Shown in pieces: positions 21,930-35,935 of a stretch of 64,000 bases of DNA (positions are counted from its first letter, which is position 1; every line of letters begins with the position of its first letter). Under the pieces are notes generated by a model that was given only the letters and a program-made list of their open reading frames with translations, had not been told where the DNA came from and searched no databases. Both the position numbers and the translations under genes were made by a program. Source of the DNA: Pontederia crassipes (Eukaryota; Streptophyta; Magnoliopsida; Commelinales; Pontederiaceae); NCBI GenBank assembly GCA_030549335.1, contig CM060192.1, positions 20,650,157 to 20,714,156 of the forward strand, read 5' to 3'.

Positions 21930-24900
21930 CGACTCGCTCACCCTGCGGTGCAGCAGCGGCACACCAAAACCGCAGCAACTTCCTCTCTCCTGATCTCCTC
22001 TCTTTCTCTCTCTCCTATGCAGACGCAAACACATACAACTCATGCGCCTTTTGTGATGAATGGAAGAATGTGCTGGCGCTGACATGGCAAAGGTGGTGCC
22101 ATAACACTTGGTTGATATCTACTTTATATTATCAGCGAAATTAAGGGGGATATGTGATGTAGTGTATTTGTATTTTAGAGACCTTCTTTGGATAATGAAT
22201 TATTAATGAGAAGGAAAGAAAATAAGAGGAAAGGGAGAAAGGAGAAAAAAAAGAAAGGAATTAAGAGAAATAATTGAAAAAAGATTACGATATGGGATTG
22301 AAAAAATATAATATAAATGGAAGAAAATTAAAGAGAATATCTTCTTTGTTTCCATACACTTCTCTATCTGGGGAAAAAAATCGCCCTTCTCTTTCCCTCC
22401 TTATCTTCCTCTCATCTGAATTTAAATAGAACCATTGTAATCTTTACAAAATTAAAGCACTATTTTGAAATTTTTATTAGATTAAGTTGATTCGCCCGTC
22501 TTAAAATGAAGAACACAAAGTTTAAACATCTCGTATATCCAACTCATTAATTAATTAATTTATTGAATATATTATCCGCTTTTTTATGAATTAAAAGAAT
22601 ATGTTAATACAAGATGGTTGAATGTGACATTGATTCATAGATGAATGACAGTTCTTAATAAATATTTTTTAAAATGAATTTGTAATGAATTCAAAATTAT
22701 GCAAATCAAACTATACGTAGGAATCCGCTTTCGTCCACACAATTCTCAAATTTTTACCCTAATTACTAAACTTTTATAATTAGGATATTGCATTGAATTA
22801 TCCAGATAAGTAATTATAACGTGCATATATACATAATTAATATGCAAAAAATCTATTTAAGTTTTAGCACAATGGCAGACTTCGGAATTGAAGTGGGAAT
22901 GATACTTAGCACGATGTTAGTTAATAAAATATATAGTGCATGACATTAATATTTTTATTTTACTAAAATTATAATATTACGGATATTTGTTAAACTGGTT
23001 GCATTTCAAATACTCATATTGATAATAAACTTGTTAATAATTGTATCATAAACCATCTATGGGGTTGACAATATGTGTGACAAGGATGCGAACTTATGCT
23101 AATAAATTAACGCCGTTCATTATTAATCGCAAGAAAATTTCTTTTTGAGCCTTTGCGAAATCTCTGTCTGTAACCATGAATGTATGTGATAATAAATAAA
23201 TAAATAAATATATATATATATATATATATCCCCTAGGTGTGTATTATTTATATAAGGGTAATGAGCGCGCAATACAAATAAGCCAATTATGGCAAAATTT
23301 CATTTTTGCAATAGGTCAAATCCATTTATGCGTGCATTATAAAATTACAACATAAAAGTAAGTCCTACGTTAGTAGTAGTGATTGAGCTCAATATACACG
23401 AATAGTGATAACTATATATAAAAAAATAAAGTTTAAAAGTCAGTAAAATTTTGTTTTCTTTTTATTTCAGTCAAATGTGTGTTGCGTACTAAACTCTCAG
23501 CTCGCTGTCTAGTGGAAGTGAAGTGGTGTAAGTGTGTGTTGATGAATACGGTAAACAATTTGGTTCCCAAGTCCAAATCAATTGCTGCAAACGTTTATGA
23601 ATTGTGTGACTTCGTGACCTTTTTAATGTTGCATTTATAGCCGTGTTCTCGCAGAAAGAAATATGTGGATGGCTACATCGCCTGAAACCTACGTGCATGT
23701 GTGGAAAATTTATGTAAAAGTTTTTGGTTTCTTAGGAGATATATAATTCAGTTTAAAAGTCGCACACCAATGTGTATACGTATGTGTATAGTACACTACA
23801 TTGAATATTTTTCCTAGAATATTAGGAAATAAATATTATACGTCAAGGACTCGGATCCATATAGTCTAAACATTGACTCCTATTTTTTTTTTATAGTTTA
23901 CTTTCTCGTCATGAATTGAATTATATTGAATTGTATCTTTAACCATTAATAATTCTGTATTAATCGATTATTAAAAAAAATGTGCATAGCTTCCAAGATA
24001 ATATATACGGCACATGGTCGACAGTATTGAATTGGACTTTATTAATGTAATTAATTAATACGTAGACACAGATAAATATTTGTTTTAGCTTGAGATGGAA
24101 AGAGAGATATCCATGTTGATCGTGATCCCTGACGTGTTCCTTACTAGGTGCCCACTTATTATATGGTATGATAATGGAAGGCGTGTAGTTGATTAAAAAC
24201 AACTTTTGGCCTTTGGGCGAGTAAAAATACGAAGTTCCCATCGGATCCAAATAATAATTAGCATTATTATACAATACACAATCAAATAATTAGCGTTGGA
24301 TCAGTTTGTTTACATATTTAGAGCAAAGCAATTTATTCGAATGACCATTCTCATAAATGTTGGTTGGCCTAATTCGTTATTTCCCAAGTGGTTTGATGAA
24401 TATTAATATTTCCGAAATAGATCTACGAAATCGTCATCACAACTTTTCTTTTTCTCTTCCGTCGGTGAATTGTCACCCAAGAAAAAAAATTCAGGCAACA
24501 TGCACTTTTCTGATTTCTATCTGACATTGGACACGTTTTTTCTTTAGAAAAAAAAATGAGACATAGCACTTTGGAATGATAAAAAATGTTCGCCCTCTTA
24601 TTTTCTTCTTATACTCATATTACAAAATTATCTAAAATTGATAAAATTACGACCAATGTCATATTGAAGATATTAGGAGAATGATGAAGCACTCATTTGA
24701 AAATAATACATGAAGAATATTATGAATATAATCTTTATACACCATATTAGATGTAAGACATCATAATGTTTGACATCAACTACCAGATGAGGGCTACATT
24801 TTTGGCTCACAGTCTTGAGACTTTTATAATTCATATGATGCCAAATTTTTTTTGTATTTGTATGTGACTTGATAACTAAAGTTTAAATGTCTACCAGTAA

Positions 24901-25465
24901 ACCAGTCATTTGTCATATGAATTTAACAATTAAAACATTATAATATAAGTCGTTCAGTTATAGTCGAGATTGCGTTCCGACGACTTATATATATTAATAT
25001 CATAATTAAATAGTGATATTTCATATTATGATACAATTTCGTGCTTAAATGGAAATACTTATAGCTGCATCCACTCATCGGGAGAAGACGAAAAATTCAC
25101 TCTTCATTTGAAAAATCACTAGTGCGATTTTTTTTTTCTTTGCAATAATTTATTTTTATAAAAAAAATTCAAAGTGGACAAAATATCAACAGATATTTTT
25201 TGTAATTTATAATAATGATATTAAAAAATAGTCCAGCTCAAATTGATTTTCGGATAAAACAAATCATCTCATATATTTTTTTAATTTAATTTTTAAAATC
25301 TATAGAAAATACCAATAAAATTATTTTTTTAAGAAAAATGAAAAAAAAGAACCCACCTTAGGACGTTTTCATATCTTACTTTAGTAGCATAATATTTTTT
25401 AAAACTAAATGTTAAATTGAACTAACCTAAATGCATTTACTTTATAGCTAAATATACACTATAAC
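21930..25465. other. AT-rich intergenic sequence upstream of the PP2C gene
   Basis: No gene recognised. 22178-22440 has purine-rich left and pyrimidine-rich right halves that pair imperfectly (gagaaggaaag..ggaaaggg against ccctccttatcttcctctc), so it may be an old MITE. 23205-23229 is an (AT)n run after several AAAT units. Minus frames at 23489-23698 and 23960-24274 show no motif. Confidence 0.45.
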
Positions 25466-25903
25466 TAGGGGTGAAATCAGTCCGGGCCTAGTAGATTTTT
25501 TTGTCAAAAAATCACTCTATATATTTTGATTGGATTTTTAAAATTAAAAAAATCTTATCAATTTTTTCGAGTGATATTTTTTGGGCCCTATATTTTAGAC
25601 ATATTATATTTATAAAAATATTAATGATATAAAGAGATATTTTATTTCATAAATTGTTATATATTATAATAGTGTTATTTATGGCTTATATTAATTTCTT
25701 ATACATGTTATAGGGTAAATAATATGTTTATTGAATGATTTTATATATATTACAAACATTTAAAATATAATATGAATATATATTATAACTTTTTAATTAT
25801 GTAGGTCGGGTTCGGTGTTTTTTTTTTTTTATTTTAAAAATCGCCTAAGTTTTTTATGTCGGTTCGATTTTTTAGGTTTTCCATTTTTTTCTTACACCCG
25901 GGT
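25466..25903. mobile_element. hAT-like MITE, 438 bp
   Basis: The left end taggggtgaaatc and the right end, in reverse complement acccgggtgtaag, share GGGTG with a one-base offset. Flanking octamers actataac (25458-25465) and gctataac (25904-25911) agree at seven of eight positions, the hAT target size. The interior contains the gtcgggttcgg motif often seen in plant hAT derivatives. It has no coding capacity. Confidence 0.6.
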
Positions 25904-26878
25904 GCTATAACATTACTATTTTTCGGTGAGAGCTGTAATTTTTAAAGTATTTGTTTATTCGTTCCCATCATTTTTTTTTTTGTGTTAGTTGTGCACTTGT
26001 ACGTGTGCAAATTGTCAAATTTTCTTCTCTGCTACTCCACCTGGCGGCTGTTGGTGCAGTCAAAACCGCGTACCTACCGAAAGCAACTGAACGAACGATA
26101 TGGTCACACAGAGTTCATGCCCCCATGTGTAACATCCCAATCAACGTAATTCTGTGGAAGCCAATATGTGATCAAATTTATCTCAACTTATTACAATCCA
26201 AACTATTACTATTGACTATTGTTATCATCAGGCGTGAAATGTGCTGTATATCTATTATGATACATCAATCGATATACTCTATAATAAAAGTTTGGATTAT
26301 TTTCTTATATCTTCATGGTTTTTTATTTAAATTTACTCCTGTCATTAATTAATTTCTGTGAACTTTTTTTATAATTTTTTTATATTTTCGAAAAGATTAA
26401 GTTGCCCCTTCCTCGAGTAAATTCAAAATATGAATACAAAAAATTGAAGGGAGGGAAAACTTAATAAGTAAAAATAATAGAAAAAAATACGGAAGTTAAC
26501 GAAAAGAATAAAGTGAAAAATTCGATAAATTTTAAAAATATAAAAAATATATATATAAAATTACCATATTTTAAGCGAGATCTAAAAAAATAATCCGAAG
26601 CCATTTGACCTGTGAAACCAATATACTCTTTTTTTATTGTTGTTTGTCAACAAAAAACTTGTAATTAAGGATAAATAACTTATCCTTAATTCTTGAATTC
26701 ATTTTAACTATGTGTTTTTAAAACTATTTTAGTACACTAAAGCTAACATAAACAACAATAAGTTAACTTTTCAATTCTAAACTTAAATAATAACTATATA
26801 AAAAAGTATGCAATAAAATAATAACTTCAATTGCTTGATTTTTGAGACGCTTATAAATTTGATATAAGAAAAGAATTA
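25904..26878. other. AT-rich intergenic sequence
   Basis: A plus frame of 133 codons at 25951-26352 has no recognisable motif and unlikely composition. Nothing else seen. Confidence 0.4.
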
Positions 26879-27439
26879 TTTCCTCTAATCACCCGTAAAC
26901 TATCACGATTTTTCAGATCTAATACTAAACTATTAATTTCATTTTTTTAAGTTCTTAAACTATCATGATTTTTTTAATTTGATCATTCCATCCAATTCCG
27001 TCAACTTTTCGATTATTTTTTATTTTTTGCATTTGTGAAAAGTGAAAATACCCTTATACGAAAAAAATCTCTCCCTGCGCACACGTCGATGCAAGAAGAG
27101 AGAGGAAAGGGGTGCCCTGTGCATATGCCGGACGGGGGGAGGGGTGGGTGGGCATCCCTATGCACACGCCGGCGTAGGGAGAGGAGAGGGACCCCTTTCC
27201 CCACCTTCGTCCGGCATCCTCCCCTTTCTTCTCTTTTTCTGTGCACAAGATTTTTTTCGCGTGAGGGAATTTTTGACTTTTCACAAATGTGAAAATATCA
27301 AATATGACCGAAAAGTTGACAGAATTGGACGGAATGGTCAAATTAAAAAAATCGTGATAGTTTAATAATTAAAAAATAAAGTTCATAGTTTGATGTTAAA
27401 TCTAAAAAATCGTGATAATATAAGGGTAGTTAGAGGAAA
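26879..27439. mobile_element. Foldback/MULE-like element with ~195-bp inverted repeats and GC-rich core
   Basis: The left arm starts tttcctctaatcaccc. The right arm, in reverse complement, starts tttcctctaactaccc. The two align for about 195 bp at roughly 80 percent identity, through atcacgatttttt, tttaatttga and cattccatccaattc. The core at about 27075-27245 is GC-rich with internally repeated ccggacgggg and gccggcgtagg-like units. No clear target duplication was found. Open frames in the core are by-products of its composition. Confidence 0.75.
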
Positions 27440-27797
27440 TAAGATAGCTAGTCCGAGAAAAGCAACATCTCAAACTGAACATAGACGATATAGTAATATA
27501 CTCTTTAGGAAAACAAGAAAAAGGAAAAATCAACTACCGAGTTGAACCCCATAACACCAGTTCATAAAACTAAAATTTGAATATACTTATATATTTTCAA
27601 TTCAAATCCTTGACATTTACTAACCTTATGATATCTCGGTTTTGCTTTTTTTTAAAGTAATTTCTACCTCAATGTTCACCTTAAAATAAATTTAATTTTT
27701 CGTATATGAATCTCATTTTACATATTTTTCTTATAATGCAGTTATATGAATATATGTAAATTGTATACCACTTTCTGCATAACATTCTGGCTAAATT
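27440..27797. other. AT-rich spacer
   Basis: Nothing recognised. Confidence 0.4.
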
Positions 27798-29560
27798 TTT
27801 TTTTAAGAAAATGAGCTTCATTATGATAAGTTTAATAAGTCATTACACAAAATTTGGACAAGGCTCGGAGGAGGACGATCATCCCAAAAATACTCGTAAT
27901 GTTGGCGACCGAAAGATGCAAAAAAGTCCACCGCCAAGTTATCAGCACAGGGGCAGAAAACTATGTTTGTAGGAGCAAGGTTGCGCAAGTAGTTGCGGAT
28001 GTCCACAATAACACCACGAAGACGCCAAGGACAGGGATGTTACTAGGTAATTATGTGAACAAGGAGTTGTGAATCCGTCCTAGTGTAGATGTGTGTTCCT
28101 TGGAAAGCACACTAACGGAGTCCCATAAGCAAAGCCCATGCTTCAAAATGCAGTGCCGATTGAAAATTGCAACACCTATCCCCTGCAAAATAAAAAAAAC
28201 ACCAATATTAGATCGCAATACGAATCGATATCCCTCAATTCCACTAACTCGAGTAAATGAGCCGTCATAATTGAGCAAAACTCATTTCTAGGGAGGGGGC
28301 TCCTATCAGATCCACAATGGATCTTGGGGCGAGTTGCCTCAAGGGCATGAGTATGCGATGTAGCAAGTTCGTGAAAATAGACTAGTGCCTTTTCCCATAG
28401 CACATCGACGATTACACACTTGGACAAAAAATGAATGTCATTGCGCATATTCCAGATACCCCAAAAATAAAAAGCAAATATGGACTTAAGGTTTTCATTA
28501 GACTGATGATTCAAGCCGGCTCTCTCGTGAATCCAAGAGTCAGACGAGCAATATGTAAGATACTGGAATTTGAAATGGAGTTTTTCTTGAAAAAGGATCC
28601 AAAGTTGATGTACCATAGGATATGAAAAAAATAAATAATTATTGATTTCAAAAGCAAGGCCACAAAGAGAGCATGCTGGATCAATAGAGGGGTTAAAACT
28701 ATGTATGAAGTCTAGAGTAGAGAGGTGGTCATGGAGAAGTTTTCATAGGAAGAAATGAATTTTAGAGGGAACTCGAATGCACCAAATCTTGTCCAAGATG
28801 ATCCTCCAGTCGGGTGTATCGGCAAAGCCTATCTGCACATAAAATTGTACACCGCTCTAGCAGATAGGAGTCCATTATTATCCCTTACCCAAACTCATGC
28901 ATCATCACAAGCAAAAAGGGGAATATAAATGTCACAAATTTCATCACATAGAGCTTGGCAAAAAAATTGAGGATAGAAGATGGGTGTTCCAACAGTGATC
29001 GATAATTAAGTCAGACACCATGAGGGAGCTAATATCAACGTCCATATTTAAGTATGTTGGGAGGCGAGATAAAGGGATAGGAAAGATTCGAGAGTCAAAG
29101 AGGACAGAAGTGATAGTCCTGGAGTCGATATTTTTCATAAAACCTAACTATGCGGAGGTCAGGATAGAGTCCAGAATGAGGTTCCATGACCAAGCAGTAT
29201 CAGAATGAGATTGTGGATCCCATAAGCTGAACGAGGGATACTTGGCAAAGATGAGGTTATTCCATGACAAATTAATATAATTTGTGAGTAAGGATCTGAC
29301 GGGCAATCAAAGAGCAGCGAATGAGTTTATAACTATGACGGGCAATCAAAGAGCAGCGAATGAGTTTATAACTATGTATTGCTAAACCCTTCACATCTCT
29401 AGTAACAGGACAGTTGACCATCTAATAAGATAGGAATCCTAACGATTGCTAGAGGGGTCCCAAAGAAATGAACGCGATAGTTTTTTAAATTGGGGTGTGA
29501 GATAATAATGGGACCGGCTAGGAGGCCATTTGATGGCGGAGCATGGTTAGAGAAAGGAAG
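27798..29560 (-). mobile_element. 5'-truncated L1-type LINE fragment (LINE C)
   Basis: On the minus strand this is the 3' third of a plant LINE. A block upstream of the RNase H occupies about 28940-29560 (SFAALWLPV, ILDSILTSA, SLSLWDPQ). A linker with FAFYFWGIWNMRNDIHFL lies at 28420-28480. The RNase H has LNYDGSF near 28270 and CADNLAVDFFASFGRQ at 27890-27940, ending in PPPSLVQILCNDLLNL. A T run at 27797-27804 is the A tail in this orientation. There are multiple stops and frameshifts. It is related to LINE B by the RNase H end (PPPSFLQFLCNDING there). The right boundary is approximate. Confidence 0.78.
29298..29375. repeat. 39-bp perfect tandem duplication
   Basis: The unit starting gacgggcaatcaaagagcag occurs twice back to back without a difference, inside LINE C. 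It must postdate the decay of that element. Confidence 0.95.
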
Positions 29561-31892
29561 AGGGAGGACCGCGTGGCACGCCCAAGACGGTAGAGGAAGT
29601 GAGGAGAGTAACGGCTAATTCTCGATTGACGCAGGCTGAAAGATTAGTACTATGTATCTCACATGTACATTCATTCACATCTTTTTCTATCAAATCTTCG
29701 ATCGAGTCACATGTTTTGATCTACTTTATTTTTCCTCCCTATCTCGATGAGAGAACATGTCGTGAATAAAATAGAAATAAATTATACTTCACTTATACTT
29801 AACAGTATCACGTGTACATACTGCATACACCGAAGTACGTACGTGGTCAAGGTCAACTTTGGCAAAGAGCGTGAAGACACGTCCAAGAATGCGTCGTGGC
29901 GTGTCTTTGTGACGTCACTTCAGAGACAACACTGCGTTCAGTCAATCATCTCGTCAGGGAGGCGATAGCGAGTATCGGAGAGTCCACAGATCGATTTTGT
30001 CATCGTCCCGGTCCATACGGCGCACGTAGTATTTTCCGTGGATTTGTTTGATGTTCCTTCCCCTTTTCGCTTTTTTTTTCTCTTTCTCTGCTTCTGATAC
30101 TTCATTTGCCCTTTTCAAGATCACAATAAATGCATGCATCTCAATCATGACCATTCGCAGGCAAGCAGCTGATCATGCGTGCAAGTAATGCCAATCAAGT
30201 GATTTGATCAGAAGAAATTTTTAGCAGTTCTTGTAGAGTTCACAATCGATTTTGAAGCATACAGTTTTCTGAACTTATATATTTCTGTTTCAGGAGAAGA
30301 AAAGAACTCGGTCAGTCCCAACATCAGAATCCCTGATCGAGTTCCTGAATGATGATTTCTGTTTGGTTTCTTCAGCCTTGGTTCATCACTAAGAAGAGAA
30401 TCCATTTGCTGCGTTTGCAACTTTGCATTGAATTAGGAAGCGGATGCGTCAGATCAGTCAAGGCTTCTTTTCTTCGAAAGTGACAAGATATATATTGGGC
30501 CCGTGTTTTACAGTTAGCGTGCATGAATTAACTGTGCGCACGAAAAAGGGTTTAGGGTTCATGCATTCAGAAATTTCTCAGAAACATGCGTGATCAACTT
30601 CAAGTCTCGGAGCTAGTTGGACATTGGACGTGTGATATCCTGCAGCATCCACACTTGCACCTCTAACTTTTGCATATATCCTTCCCTCCTGTTCATATTA
30701 GGATTAGTGTATTTATTTCCTGTGTAACATTGACATTGATTGGCATTTTGTCACCAATTAATTTACTTCAAAAAATGAGATATTATCAAAATAGGTTATT
30801 TGATTTTTTTTATTTCGTATATATATGAAAATTTTGATCGGAATTTTACGGCCAAGTAAATCCATAATACTGGGGCGACATCTGAAAATATCTCACACTT
30901 CGCTTTCAAAATCTAGTTACATGAGGAATTAATCCTTATTATGTACGTAAGATCACTTTACCAATATTTCATCCAGTGCGTTCGCAAGGAATGGTGACAA
31001 GAGAAGTTAACAGTGGATGAACCTTTAATTATCAGGATTAAGCAAGACACAGGCTCCAAGTACAGTCCAAAGTTGGTTGTGACACATGTACACACGCAGA
31101 GTGCAAGTCTATCATTTTGACTATGACTTGGGAGTTTGATTTTGGAAATGCAGAAAAGTGGAAAAAATGGCAATTGTAGGTTCACCTAATAAAGTTGTAA
31201 TGACATGAAGTGCATCATCTGATTGACTTTTCCTTCATTAATTTTTTAAAGACAGCGTGTATCTAATTTGAATTTTGTGAAAGTAAAAAAAATTTATTAG
31301 AAGATTTATTTATTATTGTCAAATAATCTAATCAGATTAGTTGAATTCAATAATGATTGACTTTTAATTTGTGAATAATATACTCTTTAACATCAACATT
31401 TCTCGTATACCCAGAACTGTCTACTTAGAAAAATGAAAAAAAAAACCCGCGTCTACCTGATCATATCGACGTCCCAAGCCATCACCTTGCATCAAATTTG
31501 TCTCCCACTTGACACCCAAAAGAAAATACTGGCTTCCACTGACGGCTTTGATCAAAGAAAATTATTAACATAGAAATGCATTCGATATATAGTTGACGGC
31601 ATGCAGTCCAATTAAATACAAAATTGTTAAGCGTGATGGTTGAAGGTTGAGTTCAACTGCTCCTTGATTGGTTGAGATGATAAGACTGAATTTTGGATTT
31701 ATCACTCTTGACAAAAATCTAGAAAATTCATTTTAATTTGTGATATAATAATTTTGTCAACTGCATTCCACTTTTTTTTTTTTTGCTGAAAGTTCATTTT
31801 TTCCATTTTGCCTTTTCAGTCGTATAATAATTAAGATCAAATATTGGGGAAGAGTAGGACAGCAATATAAAAAAATGATAACTAATGATCTT
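29561..31892. other. Intergenic sequence
   Basis: No gene recognised. Several short frames (29747-29968 plus; 29954-30154, 30208-30420 and 30958-31185 minus) show no domain. The stretch around 29640-30700 is less AT-rich than its surroundings and could hold promoter or RNA features I cannot identify. Confidence 0.4.
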
Positions 31893-32297
31893 GAGATAAA
31901 TGACTTCACAACTTTGACATTTTTTTGACCTTTTAACTTTATTTTGTAATAAAATTATTCTTTATTTTTATCTTTGATAGGCAGTTTTCCAATGACTATG
32001 TGGATTTATCTCTCCACCACACAAGCAGAGGAGTTTGACGTGGCATTATTAAAAAATAAAATAATATTAAAAAAATAAAAAATTGGTGATGCCCCAACAT
32101 CCGGCTCACCAGAGGGGGCGACTCCTTCTATGCGTTCGCGATGGGGAGGGTCGCCTCCCCCACTTTATATATTCCCGGTCGAAAGAGCATTTCATGAAAG
32201 AAGTCAATAGTTAGAGGTTAATCTAATTATAAATTAAAGTTGGAGGATAGATGTGGTAAAACGGATGAAGTTGAAAGGTATTTAGTGAATTTTATCC
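31893..32297. mobile_element. TIR element of a family seen several times in this window
   Basis: The right end in reverse complement (ggataaaattcactaaatac, then a cttcaacttcatcc block) partly matches the left end (gagataaatgacttcacaac). The middle has gacgtggcatt, an AT-rich stretch and a GC-rich core at 32090-32160. Relatives lie at about 41700-41960, 47565-49305 and perhaps 62336-62722. It is non-coding. MULE-like is the best guess; the target duplication is unresolved. Confidence 0.5.
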
Positions 32298-32513
32298 AAA
32301 GATCATGTGAGCATTTCTCTCTCTATATAGCACCCGTAGATTATTCTAGTTCATCGGTCTCTCTCTGTCTCTCAACATAATTGCCTCCATTTTAAGCTCC
32401 AATTGATCATATTTCTTTTTTCTCTTTTCGAAATATAATAAAGTTATGTAAGGCTAGAACATAATAGATCACCCGACAATATATTCCAACTCCAGTTGCT
32501 GTTTGATACATGC

Positions 32514-34220
32514 AAAATATAACATAAAATTAGATATGCATTTAATCTCATTTCGAATTATTTTCTAATAGCATGCATCATTTTATGAGCTTATTTACAT
32601 TAATTTTACAAAAATAAAAATATACCCAAATGTGGTATTTTATTATCTAGAAAGCAAAAAAACTGAATTACGAAGTCAACAGAGAAAATCGTGCTCAAAT
32701 CGAATTAAAACGGAGCCAGAAGTGGAAAAAAGTGAAGCAACGCTGAAATGACACTTTAATGAACCGTGAAGACGATTTAACGGATCGTGAAACAGGCCCG
32801 TCAAACCTTGTTTCATGCATTAAAATGCATTTTTTTGCCAGCCCAAGTCACAACCGTGACCAAGTCTTCACGGGCCGTGAAATCCACCTTTTTAATACTG
32901 CAAGGGCCATGAAAGCCATCTCACAAGTCATGAAAACTCACTCATAATGCGATTCGAACACTGTTTAAGTCATTAAAATGTTGTAACCGATCGTGATGAA
33001 GCCCATATTCGATTTTTAGACGAACATTTGGAAGAATTTAAAGTGCACAAGTATTCTTACTCATATTATATTATCCTAGAATGATTTGGAAACATATTGT
33101 GGATCAAATCTCGAAGTTTGACAAGGCCAAAATTTCAGAACAAATTCAACTCTGAATTTTCATTGTTTTGAATAGAAAAAGGTTTCCGTTTCTTCTCCGA
33201 TCAAATAGAAACTCAAATTCCTATAAATAGAGGCATTCTACAGTCAGAAGAGATCATGCTAGGACCTGCAACCAGAACTTTGAAGCCAAGAACGTGAGAA
33301 AATTCAGAAGGCTCACCGAGAAGATTTCTGCACTATTCACTCTAGAAGAGGACCGAGCAACAGTTCATCGACGTTCCTGAGAAGTATTCTCTATTCTATT
33401 TCATGTTGAAATGATTTTATGCTTAATTGATATATTATTCTACCTTCTGTAATTCGAATCCTTTAGTTTTATTTTCTGTTTGAGACAATTGTGTAATAGT
33501 TTTAACCGAAAAGGCAAACTGTTAAATCTTATTTTATAATCGATTAAAGTTTATTTTTTTATTATGCATGCTATTATTAATGTTTTTTTAGAGATTAATT
33601 GTCTTCTTTAGTTAGCTATTATCCTTATAGGAATAGTTACTTTTGATTGGTTGATTTTTGTGGAATTGATTATTAACTTTTAAGTCCAAGTATTGCATAC
33701 CACAACTCGTAAGATCCTTGAAGAAATATTAGTTGTGTGGTCTGTTAATCATTACCATGTTATGGGTGATAATAGTTTAAAGACTACATTTTAATGCATC
33801 TTAATTTCATGTTTGATTAGATTATGATCCATGATGGAGTAGTCTTAATCTAATTCGAATTAAGATAGGTTGACTGATCTTAGATAAAAATCAATAATTT
33901 GAGTAGACTCTAACCCATCATTAGAAACTAACTTGTCATATTTGGTTGATTCAGTTTCTCTACAATTTCATTTATCATCCTAAGCCCTATGCATTCGTAG
34001 ATTAGATTAGATTAGATTAATTTAGTTTTAGTCTTTACTTTTCTGTAATTTTATTGTTTGTACATTTTTACCCAAAACCATATTGTCTCTTATTAGCCTC
34101 TAAAATTAGTTTAGTTAAGTAAATTAATTCCTCGTGTGTTCGACACTCTACTAATTACACTTTATTACTTGTGCGACTAGTGCACTTGCTAGCATTTAAT
34201 TATTATTAATTCTCGCATCA
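32514..34220 (+). mobile_element. 5' LTR of an Athila/Tat-like gypsy element (fossil)
   Basis: It starts TGATACATGC and ends CTCGCATCA, 1.7 kb, with a TATA motif ctataaatag at 33221-33230. It is followed directly by a primer-binding-type sequence (34226-34243). The TGATAC start and a GTGCGA-type near-end are shared with the two solo LTRs inside the CACTA element. No matching 3' LTR was seen in the window. Confidence 0.7.
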
Positions 34221-34225
34221 AGTTT

Positions 34226-34243
34226 TGGCGCTGTTGCCAGGGA
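34226..34243 (+). other. Primer-binding site of the Athila/Tat-like element
   Basis: tggcgctgttgccaggga is a close variant of the tggcgccgttgccgggga sequence that follows Athila/Tat-group LTRs, five bases after the LTR end. Confidence 0.75.
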
Positions 34244-35935
34244 ATTATTCTTTACTTATTATTCTTATTTTATGCTACTTTGAGACTTTATTTTTCTTTT
34301 GCTTTAACTTGTTCTTTTAGTTGTGTAAAGTTTTCAGGTTACATCGTTTGTGCACAACTTGATTATCATGCGGATATCATCACATCCTCAATGACAAAGA
34401 AGAAAATGACTACCAATCAACACGTTGAGAAAAACTAAATTGCTATCCAACATGATAAAGATCACATTGAAACTTCATCAAGTAACAACAATAGAATGAT
34501 GCCTCAACAATCTCCATATGAAGACTTCTCTTTGAACCCAGAAGCCATCATCACAAGAAAGTTAAATCCCTTGATGAAACAAATCTCCAAGCAATCATAT
34601 CAAATCGAAAATTTGGAGAGTCAACTTTTAAATTTGCAACATCAAAGTAAGAAAACGCAAGAGGATGTCACATCACTTCTCAATTCAAAGCCTTCAACTC
34701 ACCTGAAAGTTGATATCGAAGAGATGATGGGTCAACTTATTACAACAATTGAAAGAAAGTTGCAAGCACAAGGCCTACATATTCAAAACTTGGCAACCCA
34801 ATTGACTCAAATTCAGAAGTAAATCGAAGTGGATGATTCGATTCGATTATTCGACATGGAGCTCAAGTTCGGTACCTTGTAAGAAAAATTACATGCATTA
34901 GAGAGTCAAATTGTACAATTGACTTCTCTAAATTCTGAAGTACCAAAGCATAATGAAGAAAGCCCAATCATCATTATGTGCCTATGCCGTCATCAACATC
35001 CATATCAAAGAAGTGGGCATCCAAGAACAAAGACTTCAACTAGGACAACAACTACGTATTGGCGTATCAAGGAGACGAGTGAATTCATCTTTGAAAATGG
35101 ATAAGTTCAAAGGAGGAGCTAGCCTTTGAAAGTCCTCATTACTCAAACTTCATCTCCACCACCAGCACCGCAACCATCAACGTCAGCTGCCACATCTTCA
35201 CAAATTTAAATTTTACAAAGAGGAGAAAGCACATCACCGACTTCAATAAAGACATCTCCGACTACAATACAACAGTGGCAAGTCAAAGGAAAACAAAGAA
35301 GCACATCATCGACCCCAAAAACACCAACCAATTGTGAATCAAGAATCATTCTACTATCCACGATAATAAGCAACACAACTCCCAACTTCAATATAAGAAC
35401 ATTGATATCCTTGAAGGATCTCCACCACCGAACGATGACACAAGGTTGAGACATTAGGCGTCATTCATCACTACATGCATCGAGCTTCACCACATCGAGC
35501 ATTCATGATCACATCAAATAATCCCGGTGAGATTGTTCCTTAATTGCAAATTCATATATTTATTCTAATCGATCATCTTATTTTAGTCTTAGCACATGCA
35601 TATCATAGTCAAGCTAATGACTTTAAATTAGAACTAACCTCTCACTTTTATCTCATAGTTTGGATTTTATTTTTTTTAATTGATTAGATTAGTTATTTTC
35701 TTTACTTAATTTAGTTCCTTAACTTCTTTATTTTATCTTTAGTAGTTGTTATGATTAGGAAAGATTATGGATTCAAATTGGAAAGTTGATCTCTAGGTTA
35801 GTTGGGAATTCTACCTATGAGAATAGCAAATATGCCTAATGTTATAATATGGAGATAGTCCAAAAGTCATGTTGTACTTATGACTTATAAGAAATTATTT
35901 AGAAATTCATGGAACAAGAAAGATTGTTGTCATAC
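34244..35935 (+). mobile_element. Leader/internal region of the Athila/Tat-like element (fossil)
   Basis: Broken, low-identity internal sequence. A plus frame at 34496-34822 is rich in Gln and Lys and looks coiled-coil, as expected of gag-region remnants. No polymerase domain belongs clearly to this element before the chromovirus-type block begins near 35950. The junction is not resolved. Confidence 0.45.

Noticed and set aside
25951-26352. 133-codon plus-strand frame
   Set aside because: AT-rich, no motif, no splice context or conserved pattern.
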